Of a stretch of DNA of 64,000 nucleotides, positions 22,180 through 33,594 are shown one piece after another. Numbering within the stretch: the first letter of the stretch is position 1; each line of letters begins with the position of its first letter. Origin of the DNA: Lepeophtheirus salmonis (taxonomy: Eukaryota > Arthropoda > Copepoda > Siphonostomatoida > Caligidae); assembly GCF_016086655.4 (NCBI RefSeq), contig NC_052139.2, positions 3,844,001 through 3,908,000 on the forward strand, given 5' to 3'. The notes under the pieces were generated by a model. That model did not search any database. It worked only from the letters and a program-made list of their open reading frames with translations, and had not been told where the DNA came from. The translations under genes were made by a program, and so were the position numbers.

Positions 22180-22575
22180 TAGAGATTGAGTTTTTGACTC
22201 TATTCGTTTGTTTGTTAGCCGCCAGGATTACGGCAAATGTTAAAGATCGATTTAGATAAAATTTAATAAGTACATTATATTTAGCCACAGTACGAGCCTT
22301 TGAAATTGTGAGACGTCAAGATCAAAGTTTAAGGTCAAGGTAACTCAAGAAGTAAAAATTGTGTAATCGACCATAACTTTGGAACAAATAGATAACTCAA
22401 AGTTTTGTTTGTTAGTCACCAGGATAACGGCAAGGGTAACAGATCGATTTTGAAGAAAAAAAACATTGTACAAAGATTATAAATGATCAAAGTAAAATCC
22501 CGTCAATTTTTGAGAGGCAAGGGTTGCACAAAACCCTAATTCAATATGCGTAATCGAACATAACTTTGGAATTTA
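22180..22575 (+). repeat. Two adjacent copies of dispersed repeat family R3
   Basis: The first copy holds GTTTGTTAGCCGCCAGGATTACGGCAAATGTTAAAGATCGATTT and ends with GACCATAACTTTGGAACAAATAGATA. It is followed directly by GTTTGTTAGTCACCAGGATAACGGCAAGGGTAACAGATCGATTT and a second GAACATAACTTTGGAA. The two units are about 185 bp each in head-to-tail order, so this is a local duplication of the R3 unit also seen at 6595-6790 and 52930-53115. Confidence 0.65.
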
Positions 22576-22794
22576 TTTAGCTACTGAGCTTATATTGGTG
22601 TTTTTATGTAGGTTTAATAAATGTGCTTCATATATCAAATAAGGAAATATGATCCAAAGCGGGGGATTACCCATTTTATATTATAACTGTTATATATTTT
22701 TTTCTTTTAAGTTTTTCTTACATTAGTGTTTTATCATCTTTTATTCATTTCTTCCTTCATTGTTTCGGTATTATTATTTATAAATAATGGTTAC

Positions 22795-22890
22795 CTTCTC
22801 ATTAGCAATAATTTTCAGTTCCCACTGAAATTTACTAGCATTATAGATGACGTCATTGTGATCCCCAAATACAAGGATATGACTATAGAT
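22795..22890 (-). CDS. Candidate exon, 32 codons, minus strand
   Basis: The minus strand shows TAG|ATC TAT AGT ... GAG AAG|GTAACC, a good donor and a weak acceptor. It encodes IYSHILVFGDHND...ANEK with no stop. It may partner the open stretch at 23030-23201. The opposite strand also offers a plausible exon (acceptor TTTTCAG at 22817-22823, donor AAG|GTT), so the strand is uncertain. The protein is not recognised. Confidence 0.25.
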
Positions 22891-23029
22891 CTATGTTCCT
22901 TGAAGGTTATTATTTATTGTTTATCATAATTATAACATATTGAGCATACATTGGACTTGCTACTTTAGTTTTTTCTGTCTTCTCTAAGTCTATAGCACTG
23001 TCGAATTATTCATAAGTAAATAATATCTT

Positions 23030-23201
23030 TTAAATTTTGAGTCCTTTAGTATTGCCGATATATTCTCCATTCTCGTGTTCTTCATTCATCACTAATTGTG
23101 CGGGGATGCTTGTTGTTTTAGAACCCCCAGGCAAGATTTTTAAATTCCGTAATCCAATCCTACCCGAACCAAAATTAATTAAATAGTAATTGATGAACAA
23201 G
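23030..23201 (-). CDS. Candidate exon or gene fragment, minus strand
   Basis: After the acceptor-like CACAAAAAATTAG, an open frame runs for 57 codons and contains FGSGRIGLRNLKILPGGSK and VMNEEHENGEYIGN. Its composition is far less A+T-driven than neighbouring random frames. A possible donor is TTA|GTGATG at 23092-23087; otherwise the frame ends in a stop at about 23033. It lies just left of the TA-flanked element at 23230-24926. The product is not recognised. It could be a host exon or the remains of another mobile element. Confidence 0.3.
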
Positions 23202-23464
23202 CTAATTTTTTGTGGATTAAATATACATACAGTCAAATCCGGGTAAAGGAAATGGGTACATTGTTAATGTTTTCCCCCACTTCATTCATTCTCTTTCTAT
23301 ATTGGAATTGGAAACAGCTTAGTTGGAAAGTTAAAATGTCATTATTGAAACATTTTAATAATAAGGAAATAGCTTCTTCGATTTGTGTTCTCTGTTCCCG
23401 TTGAACTAGAGGGATATTTATTTATAAATTATTTTTACATCTTATTCACATGGATCTTCTAAAC

Positions 23465-24023
23465 CAGTGGTTCTCAAATGGGGATACGCATTCCCCTTGC
23501 AGGGTACTTGGAGGCACTCCAGGGTGTATTTGATATTTTAAAAGTAGTAACTAACTTAGGGGCGTCCGCAGGTGATGGGTTGGACCTGGTCTGTAACCGC
23601 CCAAATTAAGGAATTTTTGTTTTTTACAAGAAAATTTATATTATATTTTCTTTTTTTCAAAACATTTTATATCTGAAATTTGATTAAATTTCCTGTGAAA
23701 AGCTATGGGTTTTTAAATTTTAGCCCCCCTCCCCCAAATGAAGAAATTTTGGTGTTATAGTAGAAAATTGAATTTTTGACTTTTTTTTTTTTGAAAAAGT
23801 TAATTTTTGAATTTTTTTTACCACAAATTTCACTTTTTGTGAAAGGCTGTAGATTTTGAATTTTTTTTCAGAAAAATTTAATTTTTCGATTTCTTTTCTA
23901 AAAAATTACCCCTCAAAAGTATAATCCAATGGAGCTTAAAATTCTTTGTTTTGGTGATGGAGTACTTGGGTTAAATAAATATTTTATACGAGGTAGATCA
24001 CTAAACAATGTTGAGGACCCCTG
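23465..24023. mobile_element. hAT-like MITE nested in the pogo-like element
   Basis: The left terminus CAGTGGTTCTCAAATGGGG and the right terminus read inward, CAGGGGTCCTCAACATTG, form an imperfect TIR of the CAGTGGTTCTCAA type common in hAT MITEs. Flanking 8-mers are similar but imperfect: CTTCTAAA before (counting one C more) and CTTTAAAA after. The element is 559 bp with no transposase. Its centre is the low-complexity repeat at 23545-23935. Confidence 0.55.
23545..23935. repeat. Family R4 low-complexity repeat, copy 2
   Basis: Starts with the GGGGCGTCCGCAGG word and runs through A/T tracts of the AATTTTTGAATTTTTTT type. It has an internal CCCCCCTCCCCCAAATGA block and ends CCCCTCAAAAGTATAATCCAATGG. 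It matches the organisation of the copies at 13.6, 45.9 and 55.4 kb. Confidence 0.55.
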
Positions 24024-25575
24024 CTTTAAAATATACCTGAAGGCAAAAAATAATCATGATATCTAAAGATTCATTTAGGGTAGAAACAAGAACAAGTCGT
24101 ACTTCACAGATCGACTCAAAGACATCCCCCCCCCTTCTGCATACTCAATTAGAGACAAACTCACAATCTCTTCTACATAATGATACCTTTTATTTACTTA
24201 AATTGTCCTCCAAAGTGCGAATTGTACGAATATATATAAAAAAATATCTTACTCCTTAATTAATATATTATTCGCGTTGCTTCGTCACTTGGTTAAATTA
24301 TTTTCTTGTTATTGAAAGGTTTACTATAATTGAATCTCAACATTCTACTGACGCAGTCTCCAATCTCAAGACGTAAAGAAAGAGTAAGGCGTTTGGGTAC
24401 AAATGCACCCAAGGAAGCTGATATCTTCAGATGAAAAGTTAATTTAATCTGGATTTTTCTAATAACCGAACTACTCTTATATTAAAAAAACCACAGTTTT
24501 TGAATACTTATGCAAATATTAATTTTAAAACACCCATTTTTGAGATCTCTAATATTTGATGAAGTCCGGAATTGGATAGACAATTGAGGAGTTTTAGCTT
24601 ATCTTTCACTGAAATTGTTTTTCAAAGAGCACTCATGATATGTATGGAAAGTAATGTAATATAAATTTAGAATGAAATGTAGCTTTAAAAAATCTTTGGC
24701 CCAGCTTACGATCTGTGTCTATAAAAAGGAAAAAATAACTATCATAGTTACTTTTGATTTTCATGAATTCCGATAAAGTTAATATCAAAAAAGGAAAATA
24801 AAGTTTCCTTGATACAGACTTTTTACTTAATTTTTCTTTCTAAGAAAAGTATTTTATTTATGAAAAAATTAGCATCCGAGAGAAACTTGACTATATGCGT
24901 ATTATTCTTACATCCGAGTTTGACTGTAAATACTGTATTTTCCAGACTTTAAGATCGCACCTGAGTATAGCTTGCATCAAATGAACCATAAACTAAGGGC
25001 AATTTTTTGTATCAACTAATCGATGTACTATTTTTATTTAATGAAAGAACAAACCCAGTGAATTCTTCATCTTCATGCATTGGAGAATAACTCCACATAC
25101 TCAGGAGTTGGATTAATCTTCATTTTATAGAAAATTTACGTTATCACTTCAAGAAAGTAACTCTTCTATTTGACTGTTACATGATGTACTGATTACAGTA
25201 GTTACATATTTAAAAAACGAAACACAACAATGTATTTTTAATTGATGCTTGACAACTTTATATATTTTTAATGGCTATTAAACCCTAAATAAGTGTTTGT
25301 AAATTTCTTGAGGGCGATGATATCACAAATATTAACATTAACTGTTGTCTGCCCCCCCCCCCCTATACTTTATGATGTATATATCTATGTTGATTAAGTA
25401 AATCTTAGCTATTTGTCTGTTTGTTTCACTGTCTCAAAATACCTCAATTTAACGACGAATGTTTGTAGGTATTCACTATTGCATCATAATAAAAATGGAA
25501 AAGGGCTTAGTAGAAATATGTTAGGATGGATCACTGTATACAGATTTCGAACTTCAAAAGCAAGATTCAACAACA

Positions 25576-26360
25576 ATGATATTGGTAAATCAACAGATAC
25601 AACAATCTTCAACTAGTAATGCAGAAGTCAAAATTCCCATAAATCCACCACCTCAATTAGATGATGTTATAGAATATCAAGATTTTATTAATTGGAAGGC
25701 ATTATGGAATACTTATGTGATGGTAATGGGAATGAGTGACCAAGAGGATATTAAAAAGAAAGGAGTGTTTAAATTATTTTGCAGTCCAGATCAGATATGC
25801 TTAATAAAATAGAGCATGCAATGTCTATTGAAACAGAAGACGACGGTAAGATGATGAAAGATATTATGGAAGAAATAGGTGTTTACCTACGAAATCAGAC
25901 AAATATCGCTAAAGAAAGAGTCAAATTAGCGGAAAGAAAACAAGGGGAGAATGAAAATTTTGATTCATTTTATACGTCACTTTGTTGTCAAGCCAAATAT
26001 GCAGGACTGAGAGAAATGATATTTGAAGATTGGATGTCTACACTAATTATATTTGGAGTCAAGTGCGAAGAAAATAGAAAATTACTTACATCAAAATCAC
26101 CCATAATGTCTTTGTCAGAAATTTTATTAATTTGTCGTAGTGAAGAGAAAGGCCAAGTTCAAGAAGAACCTCTGTCGAGAAAATCATCGTATCCAATATC
26201 AAGTATCGAGAAGAACAACTCAAAAAGAGGGGTAGTTCAAGGGAAGAAGTGCTCATATTGTGGTTACAATTTCCATCAAAAAGGTGAAAAATGTTCAGCA
26301 TGTGCTAAAAGGTGCAATACTTGTCAGAGAAGAGGAAGTGCAAATTCAAGAGAAACATAA
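25576..26360 (+). pseudogene. Gypsy-type retrotransposon gag, frameshifted
   Basis: Gag packages the element RNA. The first frame (25576-25809) has the F-x-x-W-x-x-x-W-x-x-Y pattern of gag capsid starts (INWKALWNTYV). A frame change near 25780-25800 leads into a second frame to 26358. That frame has a long helical capsid-like stretch with ENFDSFYTSLCCQAKYAG and a cysteine-rich zinc-knuckle region at 26250-26335 (CSYC...H...C...C...C..C). The region ends abruptly at 26358, where a second knuckle His would be expected. No protease follows. Pol sequence of the same broad type lies 7.7 kb away at 34.1-36.2 kb, but common origin is not shown. Confidence 0.7.
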
Positions 26361-26369
26361 TTCGAACTA

Positions 26370-27470
26370 GTGTCATTTGAGTGAAGGGGGTGAAGAAAAT
26401 AAAAGATAAGATATATCTCTCAATGTTAGTTGTGAGAAAAAAATTTATTGTGAAAATCAAACCAATCCCTGATATCCCAAAACATAATAGCCACTAGGTA
26501 AATAGAACTCAAATTCAAATTTTTAGAAAATTTGGTTAACGTTTACCTCTTGCACAAGTGCAATTTCTAAACACGTATGAAACAAACAAAATAAAAAATT
26601 CTGCGTTATTTTAAAAACATGTCTTTCAACAAAATATTGTTATGAACAAAAAAAAGATTATGAAGTTTGATAATTTTTTTTTGTCACTTTTAATTTCCTG
26701 GAATAAAAAAAAGAAATCCTTTCTTCCATTTTTTTCCTTATAACCACATTTAGAATGTTGTAGCCCCCCCCCCCCTCAAACTATAAATCATTGTCATAAT
26801 CAGATGACCCCATCAGATGACGTCAGTTGAACACATATACAGGCACAGTTATTAGTGCATATGCCAAATTTTACTGTGTATAGCGTAAGTTTTCATTTTT
26901 TTTTGTTTCAAGTAGGTATTATTGATTGACAAATTTGCATTCACAGGCAAACTTTTTTTATTATTGGCAAGCATTGGTCAATATTTGAGTGTTGGGTTTA
27001 ACTACTCTTTAGCCTAAGACATTATTTTTTTGTCATATCAAGGACCTCAATTATCCATCTCTGGACGATAGACTAGAAGAAGAAGAAGAAGATATACTTC
27101 AGCCTTGCAAAACGATATCTACTAAGATTGTAATGAACAGGTAATGCTGAAATTTTCTACATAAGTGAAATAAAGGATGAAGGGTTCGACAGTTCATCTG
27201 GCCTTGTCCCTAACACAAAGCAAGGTGGATATCAAATCTTCTTTAGGCTATAAAGATCAATCTACTCAACAAAAATGTAGTTAAAGAATTACCTAAAGGG
27301 ACTGTATTTGTAACTGGACATCAGCAAAAACTAAATCCCTTTGTACACTTTTTTATTTTTGGTTACCTGTCTGGATGGTTTATAGCTTAACTTCCTTCAG
27401 AAGCACCTTTGAATTATCTCATACCAGTCAATAAGTTGATCAGCAATCAAGCATTTTCGGCAGATTTGTG
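26370..27470. other. Non-coding A+T-rich stretch
   Basis: No pol sequence follows gag here. It holds a poly-C run near 26763-26775 and a GAAGAAGAAGAAGAAG purine run near 27076-27092. No gene is supported. Confidence 0.45.
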
Positions 27471-27477
27471 GTACCTA

Positions 27478-27570
27478 ACTGATGAACTCGTACCACAAGT
27501 ACTTCTCCCACCTTCTCCTCACGCTCTTACAAAAATCCGATCTCTTCTAATCCCATTCATTCTATCATAA
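27478..27570 (+). repeat. Family R2 tail fragment
   Basis: CTCCCACCTTCTCCTCACGCTCTTACAAAAATCCGATCTCTTC matches the end block of the two long R2 copies. Confidence 0.45.
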
Positions 27571-27760
27571 AGAAAAGATTTTTCTACTTATCTTTATGAG
27601 GAGTAACTATTTTTTTAAATTACTATAAGCCTGCAGACACGTCGTTGGATAGCCATCTTAGCCTCAGAAAGCAGAAACCCCAATTGAATGACCTGAATAT
27701 ATACCCTGAAGACCGGGATATAATTTTATCGTTTTATAGTGCTTACAGTACAATCAGAAT

Positions 27761-28010
27761 CTATGAAACCCAAATAAGACCATCAAATAGTATACCAGAA
27801 TGACAAACAAATTTAAAAGCGTCATTAAAAAAGCCAGTTTTTATAACAACATCTTTGAAGATTAAAATTTCTAAAGGCTCTAATGGTAGATGTAATTTCA
27901 GACAAATACAGTACATAATTTGTTCATACAGATGCAACAAGATACCCATTCCAAGAAATTTGGAGTGTTTTCTTATTAAACTCTCCACTTTGGGAAATTT
28001 GTCTAAAAAT
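27761..28010 (-). other. Open stretch of unknown origin
   Basis: The minus strand is open for about 80 codons, including IRKHSKFLGMGILLHLYEQ and GFFNDAFKFVCHSGILF, ending in a stop at 27763-27761. It reads more like protein than neighbouring frames, but no splice sites or family motifs were found. It could be a decayed transposase or chance. Confidence 0.2.
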
Positions 28011-28197
28011 CGTCGTTAACTAATACATTTAAAAAAAAATCCCCTTAAGACATTTCAAATTAAGATGATTCTTCTTTTTACACCAGTAATTCATCATATA
28101 ATTGTCAGCTGATATTAAAACCTGACGAGAATTATGCACAGCTTACACAATGAGTTATAGTAAAAGAAGGGATCTGTGTATAGAAAAAACAAATAGC

Positions 28198-28580
28198 GAT
28201 TAGAAGAGGAAAAACGGTTAATGCGTGTTTTTTTTGTAGTTCATTATTTAATATGGCGTAGAGTTGTTAATGTCTCCCTTTGAAGTAGGCATTTTTGCCC
28301 ATCTTGGTGTAAATTGTTTAAAAAGTGCATAATTTTATATATACATATTCATTTTAATAAAATTATACTTTTTTACATGGAATATTGTTGTTTTATATGT
28401 AGAAGATATTCCTTTTTATACCCACCCTACTGAACTTCACTTTCCCCCTTACAAAATCAATTAACAGGCAGCTGATATTAACAAGGGTATTAATTCAGTA
28501 ATACCATCAGTTTATTTCTTGCCTTATCCTCGTGCTCCTACAAAAATCCCATCTCCCCTTATAGTGTACATATATATAAC
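28198..28580 (+). repeat. Dispersed repeat family R2, copy 2
   Basis: Colinear with 3442-3800 from GATTAGAAGAGGAAAAAC to CTCGTGCTCCTACAAAAATCCCATCTCC. The CAGCTGATATTAACAAGGGTATTAATTC segment is nearly identical between copies. Confidence 0.6.
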
Positions 28581-28729
28581 TAATAATGTAAATCGTGAAC
28601 TTCCTTTTCTATTTGATTCAATTTTGTTTTTAAAACCTTATTAAACATTCTTGTGTGCTCATAAAAGACAGAGATTGATGATTTGTTTCAATATTATAAT
28701 TGTTAGCCCTTGTTTGACTTAGAGTTTAT

Positions 28730-28860
28730 TTCATTTTTCCCCTCCTCCTTCATCACAACTCATCTCATTGTAGTAGATCTAATGAAATAACATGACTGCT
28801 CGCCTGCTTTCCACTAAAACATTCTTCAAACTGTCAGAGTTACCATATAGATTTTTTTTA
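28730..28860 (-). repeat. Dispersed repeat family R5, reverse copy
   Basis: The reverse complement contains TCATGTTATTTCATTAGATCTACTACAATGAG, which matches the R5 core at 14.66 kb, with a purine-rich block following it in the same order. Confidence 0.4.
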
Positions 28861-28869
28861 CGTATCAAA

Positions 28870-31370
28870 ATACAGACGATTTTTATCACAACATATAACT
28901 TTTATCACTTTATTCATTTTTTTTAAATTTTTACATACGACTTATCTTCCGGATCCTTCTGGGATTTCCTGTAGGTGTAAAACCCTGAAAAATACTAGAC
29001 TTTTCAGATAGAGAGAGACCCTACTACATATCCATGTAAAGTGAACACACTTTCTATATAATTTGTACAAAAAAACTATCACCCACTCTTAAATGTATTT
29101 GTGTACATTATGTATGCATATGTTTTACACGTATACGTGTAATTGAAAAAGGTTAAGAAGGATCCTTCTGTACCCATATATGTATAAAGGAGGTACATGT
29201 ATTGTCCAATTTTTTCTTTGTATTTAATGTACATATAATGTAAACAAAATGTATATTTCTTTGTTACGTGATAAATATGTCGCCTCCGCAGTAGAAACTC
29301 TTTGTTGTAATATAATTTAGGAAGAAAATCATTTTTTTTTGTAGAAATAATAGCTATCCACCAAAACTTGGAATATATTCATATTTTTTAATCTTTTCTG
29401 TAAGTATAAGGATTTACTCATGAAAGTACTTAATTGTATAAGTCATAGTCTAATTACAAGAAAGTTTGGACGCTATTTTCACAAATGAAAACTACAGGGT
29501 AAAAGAACAAAAAATATTTTTATATAATATGAGGCAATCAAGGTGTAGAAATGTTAGCAGAATGGCCGCAGTAAAAGCTAGATTTTAATGGTTCCTCATA
29601 AATACAGTCAGTCGCTATCATGCATTGGATGAGTATTGGGGAAGTGCCGTTGCCGTCAAAAATAAATACTGCCAAAAATATTTTGACATAATATATATCA
29701 AAATTAAACTAATTGCAAATTGCAAAACTCAAGAGCTAATCTTAAGTCTGTATTTATGCAATTTATGAAAATATATAATTTGCTTTATCTTAATTTTTTT
29801 TCAATTCAGTTTCATAATTTGAATTTTGCAATTATTTTAACACAAATAACTTTGTGAATAATACTGCTAGATAGATAAAAATGGTGCTATCAAATCTGAT
29901 GTTTTAGGATAATTTTAATTGCAAATTTAAATTTTGGATCTTTTTGTATTATTAAATTATCCCTCAAAACCTTCTTTTGAAATTTATTGAAAGAAAAAAA
30001 TCACTGTGTATTGAAACACTGATTTTCTACTTATTCAACGATCCGGGACATGGGATAATTTTCGAATCTATGTACAACCAAACATTAAAGTATTACTTTA
30101 AAATTTAACTACCCTTTGAAAAAGGAAGTTATTTTTTCACACCCTGTATAGAGTACTTAATTCATCGTTAGGAAAGTTTAAAACTTAATCAGTTCGTTTT
30201 ATAAATCATTGTTCAAATCTTTTCTTTCCTCTAGGGTAACTTTCTTTGCCGAGAATATTCTTCACGTTGAATTGACGTTGGTGAACTTTTTGCTGATGAA
30301 CAAAACTTGCTGGACTTTCACCTCAAGCTAAATACCAATTGAAATGTATGGATATTTCTTCGTTTTTAAAGCAAAAACAATTGAAATAACTATTGCTTTT
30401 GTAAATGAGAATTCTGTAGATTAAACAGACTACAAAGAGTTTAAATTATAATTAAAGATGATATATTTATGAAACTTCAAAAGAAAAAGTTCATTTTCGT
30501 CAAATTTTTTTTCACTTATTTAATAAAATTTAATAAACTCTTTCAACGATAACTAATTAGATATTAACAAAATACAATAAGACCATAGCCTCTTTATTAA
30601 AGCATATCCTTGCTGAAATTACTGACACTATATGGGGGATTTTACGGGAGTTAGAGGGTTCTATACCTGAAAGGAGAAAATCCTAAGTTTTACTCAAAAT
30701 GCTAAAGATATCAAATACTTTTTGAAATCTGGAATTATTTAAACAACTTAAAGTTAATGGGACTCTAAATATGAAACACCCTGTATACATGGCTGTATAA
30801 TGAGAATAAATATATTTCAAACCTATTTATTCTATAAGAATTGGTTTCTAATTGGATATCGATTATACATGTTACGTACATAAATTGAAGGATTCACAAG
30901 TCGTTTCGTTTCTAACAATAGTACAGTGATTTACACTTGTTTTTTTGCCCCCTGGATTGGAATGATGGAGAAATCTATTAAATCAAAGTTCATTTCTTGC
31001 GCAAATAAGGCGTCTAAATTTTTATTTTTATTTGCTTAAACATTTACTAGGGGATATCACAGAAACATAAAAAAGGAGGCGTATATATGCCTCCTGTAAG
31101 TTGGCATGTGCTAAAAGAAGAACTTGCATACACATGTATCTGTCTAGGAATGGTTCTTGCATCAAGTAAAACTTTTTTCTTATATTGTAGACTAACAAAT
31201 GTTTATAAAGTTAAGTAGACCTTTAAAAAATATTTTTCTTTAACAAATTATTTCTCTCCGAGAGTGGGATTGATTTTTTTTACCTTATAAAAATAAAATT
31301 GCAATAACAATAGTAGAAAATATGTTTTTTTGCGTCTTGGATAAATTTATTTGTGTACAATGTCATAATA
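28870..31370. other. A+T-rich region with two mariner-type end sequences
   Basis: No gene is supported. The sequence TTTCACACCCTGTATA near 30146-30161 and AACACCCTGTATA at 30776-30788 look like right-hand ends of mariner-type elements (TACAGGGTG read inward). ACTACAGGGTAAAAG near 29491 could be a matching left end. No transposase was read between them. Confidence 0.35.
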
Positions 31371-31375
31371 TTTAC

Positions 31376-31850
31376 GAGGTTTGTCTGAAAAATTTCCGAG
31401 CTAAAAAGGATACAATACTTTTTTTTACTTTATTTTTATTTAATTTTTCGACATAGTCTCCGTGTATCTTTACTTAATTCTTCTTGCGATGCTCCAATCT
31501 CTGTAACCCATTTTTTAATAGTACTTGTTATTTTTTATATAGTAAATAATTGTTCACGATACCCTTTTTGTCTATGGCTCAATTACTCCGAGTTTGATCG
31601 ACTTAGACGCTTCAAATTTTAACATAGCAATCCTTTATATGTCTTTTGTTGTTTGAATCAATTTAAAGGTTACACTTTTAAAGACAAATACTTAATAACA
31701 GCTGAATACTCAATTTGTCCGTTTTCACAATAACACATACATCAACTCACTCAAACAACTGTTACATTACAATTGCGCGTCCAAAACGGCTGAAACTTTG
31801 GTTAGTAGGTGACCCTAGACACGAATAACTCCGTTTGTAATTGTGGGGCA
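31376..31850. mobile_element. Mariner-type terminal repeat with short non-coding body (tentative)
   Basis: ACGAGGTTTGTCTGAAAAATTTCCGAG (31374-31400) resembles the terminal repeats of cecropia-type mariners. It is followed by ATTTTTCGACATAGTCTCCGTGTATC, a phrase I associate with the adjoining sequence of such repeats in arthropods. No opposite end or coding motif was identified. The assignment is from memory of the family, not from comparison. Confidence 0.3.
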
Positions 31851-31981
31851 AATTTTTTTTATAAAATGACAACTGAAAAACAATATATATACAAATCCGA
31901 AGCTTCTATCCCAACATGCATAAACTTAAAATATAAGTATCTTTTTTTTTCATTCTTTTTAATGTTCCTTTAATTGGTCAG

Positions 31982-32175
31982 ATGGTGTTGTACTGATTAA
32001 GTATAAGTAAACATTATAGCCTTACAACTACTCCATCTGAAACGTCTTTGAAGTCCATGAATAGGAATTATGTTTCCTTTTTTAGGAGCTACCGAAACGC
32101 AAATCTTTTCTTATTGAGTTTCAGGGAATGTTTTCTTCCGAACATGTTGTTCATTGAGCTGTGTCGTTCCACCAC
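31982..32175 (-). repeat. tRNA-derived SINE-like repeat, copy 2
   Basis: The minus strand has the A-box-like CAGCTCAATGA (32151-32161) and a degenerate B-box-like GATTTGCGTTTCGG (about 32091-32104). The tail at 31982-32040 is close to bases 1-58 of the window (ATGGTGTTGTACTGATTAAG against ATGGAGTTGCACTGATTAAG). Head-to-tail spacing is the same as in copy 1, about 190 bp, which supports one family. Confidence 0.55.
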
Positions 32176-32681
32176 TTTCTCATATCCTGGCAGTTGGAAC
32201 AATTAGCAAATGGTTTCTTTGTCGACCCACGTGGACGATTGACATGGAATTCAACATGTCAATTCAATGTTGTCCCATGCAGATTTTGAACTTAATTTAT
32301 AATGTTGTTTATGTTCTTAAACTGTCAACTACATTATGAGGTTAAGGATCTTTAAGGCATCATCAATATCAAGTCGGTTTTTTTAATGTCATTAATGACA
32401 TGACGTTTTTTCATTACTGCGAATTTGAAAATCCCTTAGATAAAAAAGTTTTAACGATAGACGAATCAAAAAAGATGCATCAATAATTTGAGCGCAGAAT
32501 CAAAGGCAATGTTGTATTTGACCCAATATATATAAATGAAATGTATTTAATGTACATCAGGGTGCGTTGCTGAAATTTGCACACTAATACAAGATATAAA
32601 TTATATAAACACATCATAAGTGACTAAAACAATGTATATTAACACCATAATACAAAAAATATTAACACAATCAATCGAAAA

Positions 32682-33124
32682 ATGGATTCACAAAGATACA
32701 AAAGAATAGAAATTGCTGCACTACTTTGAATAGATCATACACCAGCAAGTATCCGTAACTTGATCTAAGCAAACAGGCAGACTATTTACAAAGTCAAAAA
32801 TACTATAGAAGACGGTATTGACATCGAGATGAGCTTCAAAAAGATGGTGTACCGTCACACACAGCAAAGGTTAACAAGTCTTTTTCGGAGACCAAAATTC
32901 CATTTTGACTTTTAAAAATGTGGCTTCTAAAATCGACACATGCCAACCTACTCGACTTTTTTTTCTGGCCGCATATTGAAGCCAGGGCCTGCCAGACAAA
33001 AGACACCAAATCTTGAAGCTCTCAATGCTTTCATTGATGTGCAGTGCAAATCTAAGACCACCCAATTACAATATTACATATAAGTATCGAGACGATTATC
33101 AAAGTGGACGGAGGCTACATTTAA
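32682..33124 (+). pseudogene. Internally deleted mariner transposase
   Basis: Opens at 32682 with MDSQRYKRIEIAALL, stop, IDHTPASIRNL: an N-terminal helix-turn-helix followed by a linker (TIEDGIDIE). It then jumps to KDGVPSHTAKVNKSFF (near 32840-32885), the place of QQDGAPSHT with the second catalytic Asp. Next comes FFFWPHIEA (near 32960-32990; the preceding SPDLNP is lost). It ends TIIKVDGGYI and a stop at 33122-33124. About half of a normal mariner coding length is missing between the DNA-binding part and the QQD motif. Confidence 0.75.
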
Positions 33125-33594
33125 GAATAGAAATGGCAATAAATGTGCCAAAGTCTGTACAAAATTTAGTTAATGTAGCTCCACTTCCTTACGAAATTAA
33201 ACTTGCTTATATTCAAGAATCAAAAAGTTTAGTTTTATATTACACACCCAGTAAATATTTAAAGATTATTGAGTCATATTTAGAGTGTTTTTCTGTTATT
33301 TTGAAATAATACCGTAATAGGTACATATACATTTATAGAGGAATCAATCATTAAACAGGTATAATCATATTCCCCTACTGCAAAAAAAGGGAAAGCCTAT
33401 CAATGCTTCCATTATGACAAAAATGGGCTCATACATCATCAATAACATCATCGTATAACGTAAAATATATTGATTCCAGCCCTTAAATAAATTATCAAAT
33501 GTAAATAAATAAATTGAATTGTCCTTCCTTTGTGTTATATATAAATTAATGCATTTTCATTAGCCTATAATAGCATAAATACTAATGCTGAGAC

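Larger units (their letters stand above)
23230..24926. mobile_element. pogo/Tigger-like element defined by TA-flanked TIRs
   Basis: The left end at 23230 reads CAGTCAAATCCGGGT. The right end read inward from 24926 is CAGTCAAACTCGGAT, giving 8 identical terminal bases and most of the next eight. Both ends are bordered by TA (23228-23229 and 24927-24928), as expected for TA target duplication in the Tc1/mariner/pogo group. CAGT-starting TIRs fit pogo/Tigger. A short frame at 23325-23400 (VKMSLLKHFNNKEIASS) could be the start of a pogo DNA-binding domain, but this is weak. The body holds a nested hAT-like MITE. Length is about 1.7 kb. Confidence 0.5.

Noticed and set aside
22817..22911. Plus-strand exon with TTTTCAG acceptor and AAG|GTT donor
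   Set aside because: No plus-strand partner exons were found. The minus-strand reading has a possible partner at 23.03-23.2 kb, so the plus version is held only as an alternative.
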